From CAWFGW01 sp963849955 (GTDB lineage: Bacteria; Bacteroidota; Bacteroidia; Cytophagales; JAAEPT01): DNA of 64,000 nt. The DNA lies in contig CAWKJU010000023.1 in the NCBI GenBank assembly GCA_963849955.1, forward strand, positions 53,479 to 117,478, given 5' to 3'. Positions 46,267 to 56,018 of the stretch are shown here, piece after piece. A program made the translations under genes and the position numbers. The notes below the pieces were generated by a model that did not search any database, was not told the DNA's origin, and saw only the letters and a list, made by a program, of their open reading frames with translations. Numbering within the stretch: the first letter of the stretch is position 1; the number at the start of each line of letters is the position of its first letter.

Positions 46267-47281
46267 TCAGTAAATATTCACTTCGGGATTAATGTCTACT
46301 CCATATATATTTTTAACGGATTTTTTAACTTCCATCGCTAAGTTAAAAATCTCCGTTCCTGTTCCGTTGCCGTAGTTTACTAAAACCAATGCTTGGTTTT
46401 TATGTACACCAACATTGCCAATTGTTTTACCTTTCCAACCTGCTTTGTCAATTAACCAACCAGCTGGCACTTTCATCTACTCTTCTGAAACAGGATACCC
46501 AGGAACTTCTGGGAATTTTTCTTTTAGTTTATCGAATTGCTGTTTTGGTATTTCTGGGTTTTTAAAAAAACTACCTGCATTCCCAAGTTGTTTAGGGTCA
46601 GGTAATTTTGATTGACGGATTTTTACCACCGCATCACTAATCGCTTTTATAGAAAGTTCTGACACCTTCATTTCAGCCAACGTATTTTTTATATCGCCAT
46701 ATTCGGTTTTGAAGTCTGGTTGTTTATTCAACTGAAAAGTAACCGAAGTAATGATATACTGATCTTTTAATTCACCTTTAAACACACTCCATCGATAACC
46801 AAAATCACACGCCTCTTTTGAAAAAATTCGAAATTTCCCTGTTTCAATATTCATCGCCTCCAACTCCACAAACACTTCTTTTATCTCCACACCATAAGCA
46901 CCAATATTTTGCATCGGTGCTGCGCCAACTGTCCCTGGAATTAGTGACATATTTTCAATACCTGCCCAGTTATTTTCAATAGCTGTTAACACAAACTGAT
47001 GCCAGTTTTCTCCTGCGCCAACTTTAATGGTGACATGATCATCGTTTTCCTTTAATTTTTCTATTCCTTTAATGGAGAGTTTTATAGCTAAACCATCAAA
47101 ATTTTTAGTAAAAAGAACATTACTTCCACCACCGAGAATAAGCTTTGGTAATTTAAAATAGTCAGACTGTTGTAATGCTTGTAACTCAGCATACTGAATG
47201 TATTTCTACAAAGTGTTTGGCCGAAACCTCAATACCAAAGGTGTTGTAGGGTTTGAGGGAAATGTTGTGTTTGATTTCCAT
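46267..47281 (-). pseudogene. murB: UDP-N-acetylenolpyruvoylglucosamine reductase MurB, one frameshift and one in-frame stop
   Basis: MurB reduces UDP-GlcNAc-enolpyruvate to UDP-MurNAc with FAD and NADPH, and is essential for peptidoglycan. The ATG at 47281 gives MEIKHNISLKPYNTFGI. One extra base near 47205 shifts the frame into LILGGGSNVLFTKNF, VGAGENWHQFV, IPGTVGAAPMQNIGAYGVE and FGYRWSVFK. A TAG at 46477-46479 interrupts VSEE-*-MKVPAGWLID. Without the extra base the length is 337 codons, exactly that of the family. Conserved motifs are intact on both sides, so sequence error, or a very recent knock-out with another MurB elsewhere, is likely. Confidence 0.85.
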
Positions 47282-47301
47282 GACAAATTAAAGCAACAAA
47301 A

Positions 47302-47324
47302 AAGCCTCGGGATTTCCGAGGCTT
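47302..47324 (-). terminator. Intrinsic terminator after the DUF4143 ATPase gene
   Basis: A 9-bp stem AAGCCTCGG/CCGAGGCTT with a 5-nt loop is followed on the minus strand by TTTTTTGTTGC. It lies between the ATPase stop (47355) and murB start (47281), so it ends the ATPase transcript. Confidence 0.8.
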
Positions 47325-47354
47325 CTTAATTGGAGTTTTCAACTTCTATTTAAT

Positions 47355-48491
47355 TTAAATCAAAAATTCTAAAAAATTGTTCGCATTAACACAGTCAAAC
47401 GTAGCGTTTTCATACGTATTTAGCCAAGCTCTTGGGGCTTTTGCTACTTTGTTTTTATTCCACTTAAATTCAAACCCGTGCAATTTACCATCTCTTTCTT
47501 CAACCAAGTCCACCTCTTGTTGGTCGTAGGTACGCCAAAAGTAATTATTGGTGTATAGCTGTTGGTATTCTTGTGTTTTCAAACGTTCCATTACACAGAA
47601 ATTTTCCCAAAGCATTCCCATATCCATCCGTGTGTCTGGAGTGTTAAAATTTGAAATAATGGCATTGCGCACACCATTATCGTAAAAATAGTAGCGGTGC
47701 GTTTTTGTCACTTCTTTTCTAAGATTATTAGAAAAGCCTGACATTTTTTTGATTATAAATGTTTTTTCTAATAAATCAAGGTAACGCTCTACGGTTTGTT
47801 TTGCAATACCTAAAGAATTAGAAAGCTCATTTAACGAGACTTCATTTCCAATTTGGAAAGCTAATAGTTTCAGCAAATCAGAAAGTTTAGAGGGATTGCG
47901 TACATTTTCAAGCTCTAAAATATCTTTAAACAAGTATGAATTTCTAAGGGTTACGAGATATTCTTTTTTCTCATCGCTACTTTCAGCAGTTAGTGTCTCT
48001 GGATACATGCCATAGAGTAAGTAGTTTTCCAACTGTTGAATAATATGCATTCCTCCAAATTGTTTCTCTATCTCTAATAACGATAAGGTAAACAAGTTCA
48101 TTACGGTTTGCCTACCTGTAAGCGGTTCACTTACTTGTCCTGACAATTCAAAAGATGAAGAACCGCTAACCACTATTCGTAAGTCAGGAAGTGAGTCTAC
48201 TAAAATTTTTAACCCCCAGCCTATTTCTGGAATACGCTGAGCCTCATCTATAAATACTAAATCGTAGTTTTTAAATGCTGAAACAATAGTTGACGCCCGC
48301 TGAGAAGCTAACAAATCACGGAGTTGTATATCATCACCTGTCCCTTCAAAAAAGTTTAGCTGGGTATTTTGAAGACACTTTCTTATCAAAGAAGTTTTTC
48401 CCACACGTCTTGCTCCGTACACAAGCAACACTTTTCCAACTTTAAGCTTGTTTTGAAATAGCTCTTCAAAATGTCTGTTATACCAACTCAT
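47355..48491 (-). CDS. AAA ATPase with C-terminal DUF4143
   Basis: The 378-residue protein has Walker A VYGARRVGKTSLIRK (about 23-37), Walker B LVFIDEAQRI, an Arg-finger-like GSSSFELSG, a winged-helix region (LGIAKQTVERYLDLLEK) and a C-terminal DUF4143 nuclease-like domain with YFYDNGVRNAI and QEVDLVEERDGKLHGFEFKW (D...E.K arrangement). These ATPases are abundant, often horizontally mobile, and of unknown function; some are proposed DNA-binding or toxin-like. An inverted repeat lies directly upstream. Confidence 0.9.
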   Translation of the reverse strand: MSWYNRHFEELFQNKLKVGKVLLVYGARRVGKTSLIRKCLQNTQLNFFEGTGDDIQLRDLLASQRASTIVSAFKNYDLVFIDEAQRIPEIGWGLKILVDSLPDLRIVVSGSSSFELSGQVSEPLTGRQTVMNLFTLSLLEIEKQFGGMHIIQQLENYLLYGMYPETLTAESSDEKKEYLVTLRNSYLFKDILELENVRNPSKLSDLLKLLAFQIGNEVSLNELSNSLGIAKQTVERYLDLLEKTFIIKKMSGFSNNLRKEVTKTHRYYFYDNGVRNAIISNFNTPDTRMDMGMLWENFCVMERLKTQEYQQLYTNNYFWRTYDQQEVDLVEERDGKLHGFEFKWNKNKVAKAPRAWLNTYENATFDCVNANNFLEFLI

Positions 48492-48503
48492 TGCATCTAG
48501 TTA

Positions 48504-48523
48504 CTAAATTAGCATTAATTTAG
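48504..48523. promoter_or_regulatory. Inverted repeat upstream of the DUF4143 ATPase, possible operator
   Basis: CTAAATTA-GCAT-TAATTTAG has perfect 8-bp arms and starts 13 nt from the ATG at 48491. On the minus strand it reads as two direct TGCTAA words. The winged-helix ATPase could bind it to autoregulate; this is inference. Confidence 0.45.
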
Positions 48524-48623
48524 CAAGTTAAGTTGCCATATTTATCTAAATATGTTAACGAACTTAATAGGATCACGAAAAAGTGGTAAAAATCCTCGTA
48601 TTAATATATAGTCAGGTCTGATG

Positions 48624-50907
48624 CTAATTTAAAACAATTTTCCCATTCATTCTTTTCTCGTCTTTGGTAATCAGTTCATAAAAATAGGCTCCCTTTTCCC
48701 AATCGCTAGTGTCAAAAACGGTCTCTCTTTGTTGATTGTTTAAACGCTGTTTCAAAACACCCATTGAGTTATAAATTGACACCGAATACGATACATTTAA
48801 AGGATAATCAATATGTATGATTTTGTTTGAAGGGTTAGGGTAAACATTTGCTGGATTCTCAGCAATTTCCTCGAACCCTACCAGTCTTGGTCGCACAATT
48901 ACTTTTACAATTTTATTGGTAGCGTCATTGGTGATGATTGGTGGATTAAAATCAAAATAGATGGCTGCTTTGTTTGTGACACTATCGCCAATGGCTAAGG
49001 AAGTGTCTTTTTTGATGTTGAAACTCAAATAACCATTACTGGCAGGTTCGTTTACATTGCTGTCAGGTAATAATATGTTATCAAAATACCAGATAAACAC
49101 ATTACCTGGCTTTATTTCAAGTTCGTATGGATGGCTAGCTTCTACCATATTGAATGAACTGATGTTATAATTAGCACTTAAGGTATCGACTATTCGCACA
49201 TTAAAAGCCGTATCTGTTCCTGTGTTTTGAAAACGGATGGTGTAGGATAAATCATTCTCGGAGCGCAAAATACCACGGTCTGGATTGACTAATTTATCAT
49301 TCGGGTCATAGGCTCCTGTTATTTGAGTCATCAAATACAGACTATCTTTTTTATTGGCTAGTTTCAAACCAAGCATACGACTCTAGCCATTGTCCGAATA
49401 ACGTAACGTCAGCAGGAACTTTTGTTTTGAAGCGTTATTGGGAAATGTGTATTTGGTTCCAACTCCGTGATTTCCCAAATTAAGGTATCACCTGATTGGT
49501 AATCTTCATTACTCTCTTCGAGAGATAAAATAGGGTCGGGTAAAATTTTCACTATAACATCTCCAGCTATATTTCCTTTGTTAAACGCTGATAAACCAAA
49601 ATTAAATTGAAAACCAGGCCGTGCTCTTGAACTACTTCTTGGTAATACAATATCTGACTCGTACTTTTTTCTTACACCAAAATTTAATCGGTTATCAAGC
49701 GTGTTAGACACTGAAAATGTAAAGGTATCAGCTTGACAAAAACTAGAATCAAATTTTTCCTTGACGCAGTGAAACTGTATTTGTGCCTACAAAAACTTCT
49801 GTAGAATAGTACCCATCTTCATTGGTATAGGCATACCTGTTGCCTGGTTGAAATTGGATTAACCGATTTGCAAGAGGGGTGTAATTGGAATCAAACTGGC
49901 AGATCATGTTGAGGTCTTCATAAACATAACCGCTGATGTTTTTTTTGTCAATTCGTATAGGGATTGTTTGGGTTTCTACTTCACCACATTCAGATGGAGA
50001 AACCTATAAATTTATATTATTTTCACCTTTGACTACATACTGTAGCGTGTTACTGCTCCCAATACTTCGAATAAATTTATCCGAGGAAGTATACTCTGAC
50101 CCACGACACATTTAAAGCAGTCATTAGTCGAACTTCTTAAATTTTTAAGTTCAAAAAACACCGTATCTCCCAATTGATAATCTCTTGTTTTGCTTATTTC
50201 TAAGTTAGAGTTAATTTCATTGTTGTTCTTGAACGGTAATTACAACAGAAGTTGTATCAGGGAAAGGACATGGAATATCCCAAATTTTATCCTTGATTAT
50301 AAGTGTTAGAGTATCTCCATCATCAAAATCTTCAGGGTTAAATTCTGGACTTGATAAATAATTTGCATCTCCAGAAATAAAATTTTTATTTAAATACCAA
50401 TCTCCGAACGCTTCGTATCTTTTAATAGCCATAATCTGAACAATATTTTTAGGACAAATGTTGTTCCCAGAGAAACCCGTTCGATAGCTTACTCTTACAT
50501 CAGTAAATAAGGTTAAGGAATCACAATCGCTTTTAAATTGAACAATAAGAGAGGGTGGTGTGATTGGTGTGTTTATTTTAATTTTAAAAAAATAACTGGT
50601 ATCATTTTTATATGTTTGGCTTGAGGCTTTAATCTTATTTATAGAGCTAATTGGTAAATCATATAATTCCCATTTAACAGAATCTACATTTGGAAGTATT
50701 GGAAAACTGAACAACCAAATTGTATCTGTTTGTTTACAAACAAAATTACCCTCTGGTGTTTTTGGGTAAAATAAACCAGGGAATTCCCACCACGTTGAAT
50801 ACCCTTTAGATGCTAAAACTGAGTCAAGTTTAGTTTCAATATCACACTGCGCATTAGATACCAAAACACTTAAAAACAAACTACGTTAGGAGTAAAAATC
50901 TTTTCAT
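48624..50907 (-). pseudogene. T9SS-exported protein with DUF7619-like repeat and sorting domain, multiply broken
   Basis: The pieces read in order on the minus strand as one protein of about 760 residues. They are: signal peptide begun at 50907 (MKRFLLL, then frame-shifted), an N-terminal domain (50879-50217), a stretch NNNEINSNLEISKTRDYQLGD with a frame change, a TAG near 50012 in NINL-*-VSPSECGE, and NISGYVYEDLNMICQF (carboxypeptidase-regulatory-like). After these come FTFSVSNTLDNRLNFGV, frame-broken VTLFGQWLESYA, ITGAYDPNDKLVNPDRG...YTIRFQNTGTDTAFNVRIVDTL (DUF7619-like), and a C-terminal VYPNPSNKIIHID sorting domain. At least five disruptions exist. Secreted repeat-domain cargo; probably a true pseudogene or a poorly resolved stretch. 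Confidence 0.8.
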
Positions 50908-50924
50908 AACCCAAAAGTAAATAA

Positions 50925-50957
50925 AAAAGGGAATAACATGCTCTGTTATTCCCTTTT
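50925..50957 (-). terminator. Intrinsic terminator after fbaA
   Basis: A 14-bp perfect stem (50925-50938/50944-50957) with loop TGCTC has AAGGGAATAACA at its core and is followed on the minus strand by TTTTTTATTT. It is located 22 nt after the fbaA stop. Confidence 0.85.
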
Positions 50958-50979
50958 AGTTTATACAGTTAAAGTAAGT

Positions 50980-52065
50980 TTAACCTAACGTATTCACATT
51001 ATTCAAATCTTCGAATGCTTTCGTTAAACGAGCTACGAAAGACTCTTCACCTTTTCTTAACCAAACACGTGGGTCATAGAATTTTTTGTTTGGTGAATCT
51101 GGTCCTTTCGGGTTACCAATTTGTCCTTGTAAATAATCGTGGTTTGATGCTTCAAAAGCTCTGATACCATCCCAGAAAGCCCACTGAAGGTCAGTATCAA
51201 TGTTCATTTTAACTGCTCCATAAGAAATTGCTTCTCTAATTTCTTCTACTGAAGAACCTGAACCACCGTGGAATACAAAGTCAACTGGTTTTTTACCTGT
51301 GTTAAATTTCTCTTCGATATGCTTTTGAGAGTTATCCAAAATTTTCGGAGTTAACTTCACGTTACCTGGCTTATATACCCCGTGAACATTACCAAATGCT
51401 GCTGCAATAGTAAATTTGTCAGAGATTTTTTTCAATTCTTCGTAAGCGTAAGCTACTTCTTCAGGTTGTGTGTATAATTTAGACTCATCAACATCGCTGT
51501 TGTCAACACCATCTTCTTCACCACCTGTTACTCCTAATTCAATCTCTAGAGTCATACCCATTTTACTCATTCGAGCTAAGTATTTTTTACAGGTTTCAAT
51601 ATTTTCTTCGATTGGTTCTTCAGAAAGGTCAATCATGTGCGAGCTGAATAATGGCTCACCATGTTCTTTATAATACGCTTCACTTGCATCTAACAAGCCG
51701 TCAATCCAAGGCAATAATTTTTTTGCGCAGTGGTCAGTATGTAATATAACTGTTGCTCCATATGCCTTTGCTACTTGTCTTACGTGCAAAGCACCAGAAA
51801 TAGACCCTAAAATAGCAGCTTGATGGTTGTCGTTGTTCATGCCTTTACCAGCATAAAACACTCCACCACCATTAGAGAATTGAACGATAACTGGTGCATT
51901 TAATTTAGCAGCCGTTTCTAAAACTCCGTTGATTGTGCTTGTAGACACTACATTTACTGCAGGTATTGCAAACTGTTTATCTTTCGCTAATTGAAAAATC
52001 TCTTGTACTTTGTCACCAGTAGCTACACCAGGACCAATTTTTGTTAATGTTTCGCTCATCTTCAT
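50980..52065 (-). CDS. fbaA: Class II fructose-bisphosphate aldolase
   Basis: The Zn-dependent aldolase splits fructose 1,6-bisphosphate in glycolysis and runs in reverse in gluconeogenesis. The 361-residue class IIA protein has the zinc and active-site motifs VILHTDHCAKKLLPW (about 107-121), FGNVHGVYKPGNVKL, FHGGSGSSVEEI and VKMNIDTDLQWA. Length matches E. coli FbaA. It has its own terminator; the upstream 143-nt gap gave no clear promoter element. Confidence 0.96.
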   Translation of the reverse strand: MKMSETLTKIGPGVATGDKVQEIFQLAKDKQFAIPAVNVVSTSTINGVLETAAKLNAPVIVQFSNGGGVFYAGKGMNNDNHQAAILGSISGALHVRQVAKAYGATVILHTDHCAKKLLPWIDGLLDASEAYYKEHGEPLFSSHMIDLSEEPIEENIETCKKYLARMSKMGMTLEIELGVTGGEEDGVDNSDVDESKLYTQPEEVAYAYEELKKISDKFTIAAAFGNVHGVYKPGNVKLTPKILDNSQKHIEEKFNTGKKPVDFVFHGGSGSSVEEIREAISYGAVKMNIDTDLQWAFWDGIRAFEASNHDYLQGQIGNPKGPDSPNKKFYDPRVWLRKGEESFVARLTKAFEDLNNVNTLG

Positions 52066-52208
52066 GGTATTTAAAACTTCGAATAAATAGGTTGCTAAGA
52101 TACCTTTTTTGACTTAAAAAATGAATCTAAAAGGAATAAATAAAACGGTTCTGGTCTTGACCTTACATAAATTACTTTTCAGTACATATAAAAAAAGAGT
52201 GATTAAAA

Positions 52209-52892
52209 TCACTCACAATACGTTCCAACCATCTCCAACGCAAGTCGATATTTCAAACTCAATGATTTTTGCCAATCCAAGCAGGCTTTAGGAATATTAC
52301 CTAGCTCCTCGTAGGCAATTCCTCGGTTATAGTATGCCTTTCCATTTTCAGGGTCAAAAGCTATAATCTTATCAAACTCTTTAATAGCTGCTTCAAAATC
52401 AGCCATCCAAATGTAGACCACCCCTTTATTCATATAGGCATTGGCAAATTTATTATCCATAGCTATTGCTTTGTCTAAATCAACCAAGGCTGCATTAAAT
52501 TGCTGCATTTCTGCTTTAGCAAAACCTCTATAGCTGTACAATGTTTCATCCGAAGGATCTAATTTAATTGCCGCATCAAAATCAGTAATTGCTTTTTCAT
52601 CCAAGTTTAACATGGTGTAGCAAATTCCTCTGTTTTTTAATGCTTCTTTAAAATCCTTTTTGATTTCAAGTGCTTTGGTATAATTCTCTACTCCAGAATT
52701 GAAATTTTTTTCACTTACTTTTTTGTTCCCAATTTTGAGATATACAATGGCTTCTTCTAACGTATTACTTCCATCGGGATAAATCTCAGACACAGGGTTT
52801 TTCATCGTGGCAGGTTCAAGGTGGTCTTGTGCATAAGTAAAAGATACCATACAAAAAGCCGATAAAACAGCCACCAAGTAAAGTTTTTTCAT
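52209..52892 (-). CDS. Periplasmic TPR-repeat protein
   Basis: The 227-residue protein starts with a signal peptide (MKKLYLVAVLSAFCMVSFTYA). About five tetratricopeptide repeats run from residue 45 to 220, with repeat landmarks ALKNRGICYTMLNLDEKAI, LYSYRGFAKAEMQQFNAAL, AYMNKGVVYIWMADFEAAI and AYYNRGIAYEELGNIPKAC. It is a protein-binding scaffold, probably in the periplasm. It is divergent from rarA. Confidence 0.85.
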   Translation of the reverse strand: MKKLYLVAVLSAFCMVSFTYAQDHLEPATMKNPVSEIYPDGSNTLEEAIVYLKIGNKKVSEKNFNSGVENYTKALEIKKDFKEALKNRGICYTMLNLDEKAITDFDAAIKLDPSDETLYSYRGFAKAEMQQFNAALVDLDKAIAMDNKFANAYMNKGVVYIWMADFEAAIKEFDKIIAFDPENGKAYYNRGIAYEELGNIPKACLDWQKSLSLKYRLALEMVGTYCE

Positions 52893-52914
52893 AAGATAGA
52901 TTAATTAAATATTC

Positions 52915-52934
52915 CGTACTCATGGCTGAGTACG
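52915..52934. promoter_or_regulatory. 8-bp inverted repeat in the TPR-rarA divergent promoter region
   Basis: CGTACTCA-TGGC-TGAGTACG has perfect arms and lies 23 nt from the TPR ATG and 45 nt from the rarA ATG. It could be an operator for either gene. Confidence 0.4.
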
Positions 52935-52978
52935 TGAAAAAAAATATTTTGATTAACTTTTGACAAATTATTTTCTAT

Positions 52979-54246
52979 ATGCCATCAACTTTACCACTTG
53001 CTGAACGACTTCGCCCCACCTCTTTAGATACCTTTATTGGTCAAAAACATTTGGTTGGGAATGGAAGTGTACTCAGGAAAATAATAGAAAGTGGTGCCAT
53101 CCCTTCAATGATTTTTTGGGGACCTCCGGGTGTTGGAAAAACGACTTTAGCAAACATTATCGCTAACACCACCAAACATCGATTTTTTACATTAAGCGCT
53201 GTCTCTTCTGGTGTTAAAGACATCCGCGATGTCATTGCTCAAGCGGGTGGCTTAACCAAAACCATTTTATTCATTGATGAAATCCATCGCTTCAGTAAGA
53301 GTCAACAAGATGCCTTGTTGGGTGCCGTGGAAAAAGGAATTATAAAATTAATAGGGGCAACAACGGAGAATCCATCCTTTGAGGTAAACTCTGCGTTGCT
53401 TTCACGCTGTCAAGTGTATACTTTAAAATCCTTAGAAGAAGATGACTTGAAAGGGTTGTTGCAAAGTGCACTTACCACAGATGTAGAACTGAAGAAAAAA
53501 AAGGTAACTATCAAGGAATATGAGGCACTTTTTCAAATTTCAGGTGGTGATGCACGAAGGTTACTCAACCTACTCGATTTAGTCATTGAAAATATTGAGT
53601 CTGACGAAATCAACATCACAAATGACTTGGTTATTGAAATTGCACAACAAGCCACTGTTCGGTATGATAAAAATGGTGACATGCATTATGACATCATTTC
53701 CGCATTTATTAAATCGATAAGAGGAAGTGATCCCAATGCAGCAGTCTATTGGTTAGCGCGCATGATTGAAGGCGGAGAAGATCCCAAGTTTATTGCCCGC
53801 AGATTATTAATCGCTGCATCAGAAGATATTGGCAACGCCAATCCCACAGCACTAGTCATGGCAACTAATTGTTTTCAAGCAGTAAGTGTTATTGGTTACC
53901 CAGAAGCACGAATTATTCTATCACAAACCACCACCTATTTAGCTTCTTCACCTAAAAGTAATGCAGCATATCTAGCTATTAATCATGCTGTAGGACTTGT
54001 AAAAGAATTAGGCAATTTGGAAGTCCCACTTGCATTTACGCGGAGCTTACACCAAATTAAATAAAGAAATGGGATATGGCGAAGGGTTATAAATATGCAC
54101 ACGATTACCCTAGCAGTTTTGTAAAGCAGGAGTATATGCCCAAAGCACTCGAAGGAAAAAAATTGTATAACCCGAAAGCAAACGCTCGAGAAGATGAATT
54201 AAGAACGCGATTAAAGCGATTGTGGGAGGCTAAGTATGGGTATTGA
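52979..54246 (+). pseudogene. rarA: Replication-associated recombination protein RarA (MgsA), two frameshifts near the 3' end
   Basis: RarA is an AAA+ clamp-loader-like ATPase that acts at stalled forks. The first 361 codons are open: LAERLRPTSLDTFIGQKHLVG, Walker A FWGPPGVGKTTLA, Walker B LFIDEIHRF, sensor GATTENPSFEVNSALLSRC, GDARRLLNLLD. Extra bases at about 54032 (G) and 54087 (T) then shift the frame twice. Removing both restores VPLHLRGAYTKLNKEMGYGEGYKYAHDYP...LWEAKYGY and a 421-codon protein, the normal length (1268 nt is a multiple of three plus two). The apparent earlier stop at 54062-54064 is therefore an artefact or a lesion. Confidence 0.88.
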
Positions 54247-54290
54247 GTAGAGTAGTGAGACTTTTACAAAGTGGTTGGGAGGACATAAAG

Positions 54291-54305
54291 TTAGCTTTAA
54301 GCTAA
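54291..54305. terminator. Weak hairpin between convergent rarA and cdaA
   Basis: TTAGCTT-T-AAGCTAA, a short 7-bp inverted repeat with a one-base centre, is the only structure in the 85-nt gap. It is a weak candidate for a terminator. Confidence 0.3.
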
Positions 54306-54331
54306 AAACTAATACCTAACAGCTCAAAACA

Positions 54332-55129
54332 CTAATCTTCCTCTTCATAAAGAAACGTCAACATTCTTGAACGGAGTCGAGCCGAATCTAGGTTATCATG
54401 CATTTTACCATCCACAGCTAGAGACATCTTCCCATTTTCTTCAGAAACAACCACAACCACACTGTCTGTTTCCATGCTCAGCCCCACCGCAGCACGGTGA
54501 CGCATTCCAAATTCTGCTGGAAGGGATTCGTCATCTGAAACGGGAAAAATACAGCGCGCAAATTTTATTCGACCTTTGGTAATAATAATACCGCCATCAT
54601 GTAAGGGACTTGTTTTATTAAAAAGTGCCACTAACAATCGCTTAGAGAGCACTCCATCAATTAAATCTCCACTTGAGCCGTATGAATCTAGTTCATCATC
54701 TTTTGAAAAAGCAATCAACGCCCCTGTTTTGGTGATTGATAATTCCTTTGCTGCCTTAATCATGATATTGATGTCGGCATGTTCTTCCTGAATGGTTTTT
54801 TGGAATAAATGTTTTAAGTTTTTATTCCCGAAGATGGTGTTTCGACCTAAAATGAGGAGAAACTTTCTTATTTCCTGCTGAAAAAGAATGACGGTGGCTA
54901 GCACACCTGCACCCACAAATTGACCTAAAATGCTCGTCAATAATTTCATCTGAAAGACATCAACTAACCGATACATCAAATAAATAATGAGCATCCCCGT
55001 AAAAATATTAATCGCAACCGTACCGCTAATCAATTTGTACAACTGGTACAATAAATATGCTACGAGTAACACATCTAAGATATCTACCACCGAAAAATGT
55101 AAGAAGCCGATTTTTAATAAAAGGATCAT
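54332..55129 (-). CDS. cdaA: Diadenylate cyclase CdaA
   Basis: CdaA makes the second messenger c-di-AMP, which controls potassium and osmolyte balance. The 265-residue membrane protein has three N-terminal helices (about 15-90) and the DAC domain with the catalytic loop SPLHDGGIIITKGRI (DGG in place of the more common DGA) and the RHR motif in FGMRHRAAVGLS. The start overlaps the folP stop (ATGA), a pairing common in Bacteroidota. Confidence 0.95.
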   Translation of the reverse strand: MILLLKIGFLHFSVVDILDVLLVAYLLYQLYKLISGTVAINIFTGMLIIYLMYRLVDVFQMKLLTSILGQFVGAGVLATVILFQQEIRKFLLILGRNTIFGNKNLKHLFQKTIQEEHADINIMIKAAKELSITKTGALIAFSKDDELDSYGSSGDLIDGVLSKRLLVALFNKTSPLHDGGIIITKGRIKFARCIFPVSDDESLPAEFGMRHRAAVGLSMETDSVVVVVSEENGKMSLAVDGKMHDNLDSARLRSRMLTFLYEEED

Positions 55130-55935
55130 AGGATTGTCGCTTGCACTAAGGTAATAGTTTCTTTGGCCTCTTGCACATCATGGGCTCTTAAAATATTCGC
55201 GCCTTTTTGTATCGCGATGGCATGAAGTGCCGTAGTGCCATTTAATGCTTGTGCTGGGGTTATTCCTAATTTTTTATAAATCATTGATTTACGAGAAATT
55301 CCTACTAGTAATGGAGAACCCAACTTCTTGAACTTCTCCATTTGCGCTAATAACTCATAATTCTGTTCCAATGTTTTCGCAAAGCCAAAGCCTGGGTCAA
55401 TAATTATTTTTGAGGTATCACCAGAAAATCTATCCAACTGCACGTTTAATTCCTTGATTACATCCTCCACCAAATTGTGATAAGAGGTTTTTCCTTGCAT
55501 GGTTTGTGAGGTACCTCGCATGTGCATCAACACATAATACACTTTTGCTTGCGCTACAACATCCATCAAAGCTGGGTCTTGTGTGCCTCCCGAAATATCA
55601 TTGATTATGTCAGCTCCTTCATCAATAGCCACTTGAGCTACTTTAGAACGAAAGGTGTCTACAGAAATAAGTGTTGTTGGAAAAGCTAGTTTTACCGCTT
55701 TCAAAACGGGAATTACGCGTTTAATTTCTTCTTCTTCAGATATGTTTGTAGCCCCAGGCCGCGAAGAATAGCCGCCAATATCAATAATGGTAGCACCTTC
55801 CTCAACCATTTTTCGCACTTGAGCTAAAGCTTTTTCTAGCGAATCAAAAATTCCACCATCAAAAAAAGAGTCTGGGGTAGTGTTTAAAATCCCCATAACT
55901 AAAGGTGAAGAGAAATCGATTGTTTGCATGATCAA
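55126..55935 (-). CDS. folP: Dihydropteroate synthase
   Basis: FolP joins p-aminobenzoate to dihydropterin pyrophosphate in folate synthesis and is the sulfonamide target. The 269-residue TIM barrel has GILNTTPDSFFDGG (about 15-28), GGYSSRPGATNISEEEE, SVDTFRSKVA, NDISGG, DPGFGFAKT and LVGISRKSMIYK. A second ATG two codons in is possible. It is the first gene of the folP-cdaA operon, divergent from the DUF1599 gene. Confidence 0.95.
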   Translation of the reverse strand: MIMQTIDFSSPLVMGILNTTPDSFFDGGIFDSLEKALAQVRKMVEEGATIIDIGGYSSRPGATNISEEEEIKRVIPVLKAVKLAFPTTLISVDTFRSKVAQVAIDEGADIINDISGGTQDPALMDVVAQAKVYYVLMHMRGTSQTMQGKTSYHNLVEDVIKELNVQLDRFSGDTSKIIIDPGFGFAKTLEQNYELLAQMEKFKKLGSPLLVGISRKSMIYKKLGITPAQALNGTTALHAIAIQKGANILRAHDVQEAKETITLVQATIL

Positions 55936-56018
55936 ATTACCTCATTTATGAATAAAAAAGCTAATTTAGCCCATGCATCATTTGCGTGTTAATAGATAGG
56001 AAAGTAAAACACACCTTT

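Noticed and set aside
46267..46476. Short frame as a separate small protein
   Set aside because: It is the C-terminal end of murB after the TAG stop; KVPAGWLID is a MurB motif.
49409..49711. Independent small secreted protein
   Set aside because: It is the middle of the broken T9SS gene; its ends join neighbouring frames.
54080..54095. Programmed frameshift in rarA
   Set aside because: Two nearby shifts without a slippery heptamer are unlike recoding sites; simple insertions fit.
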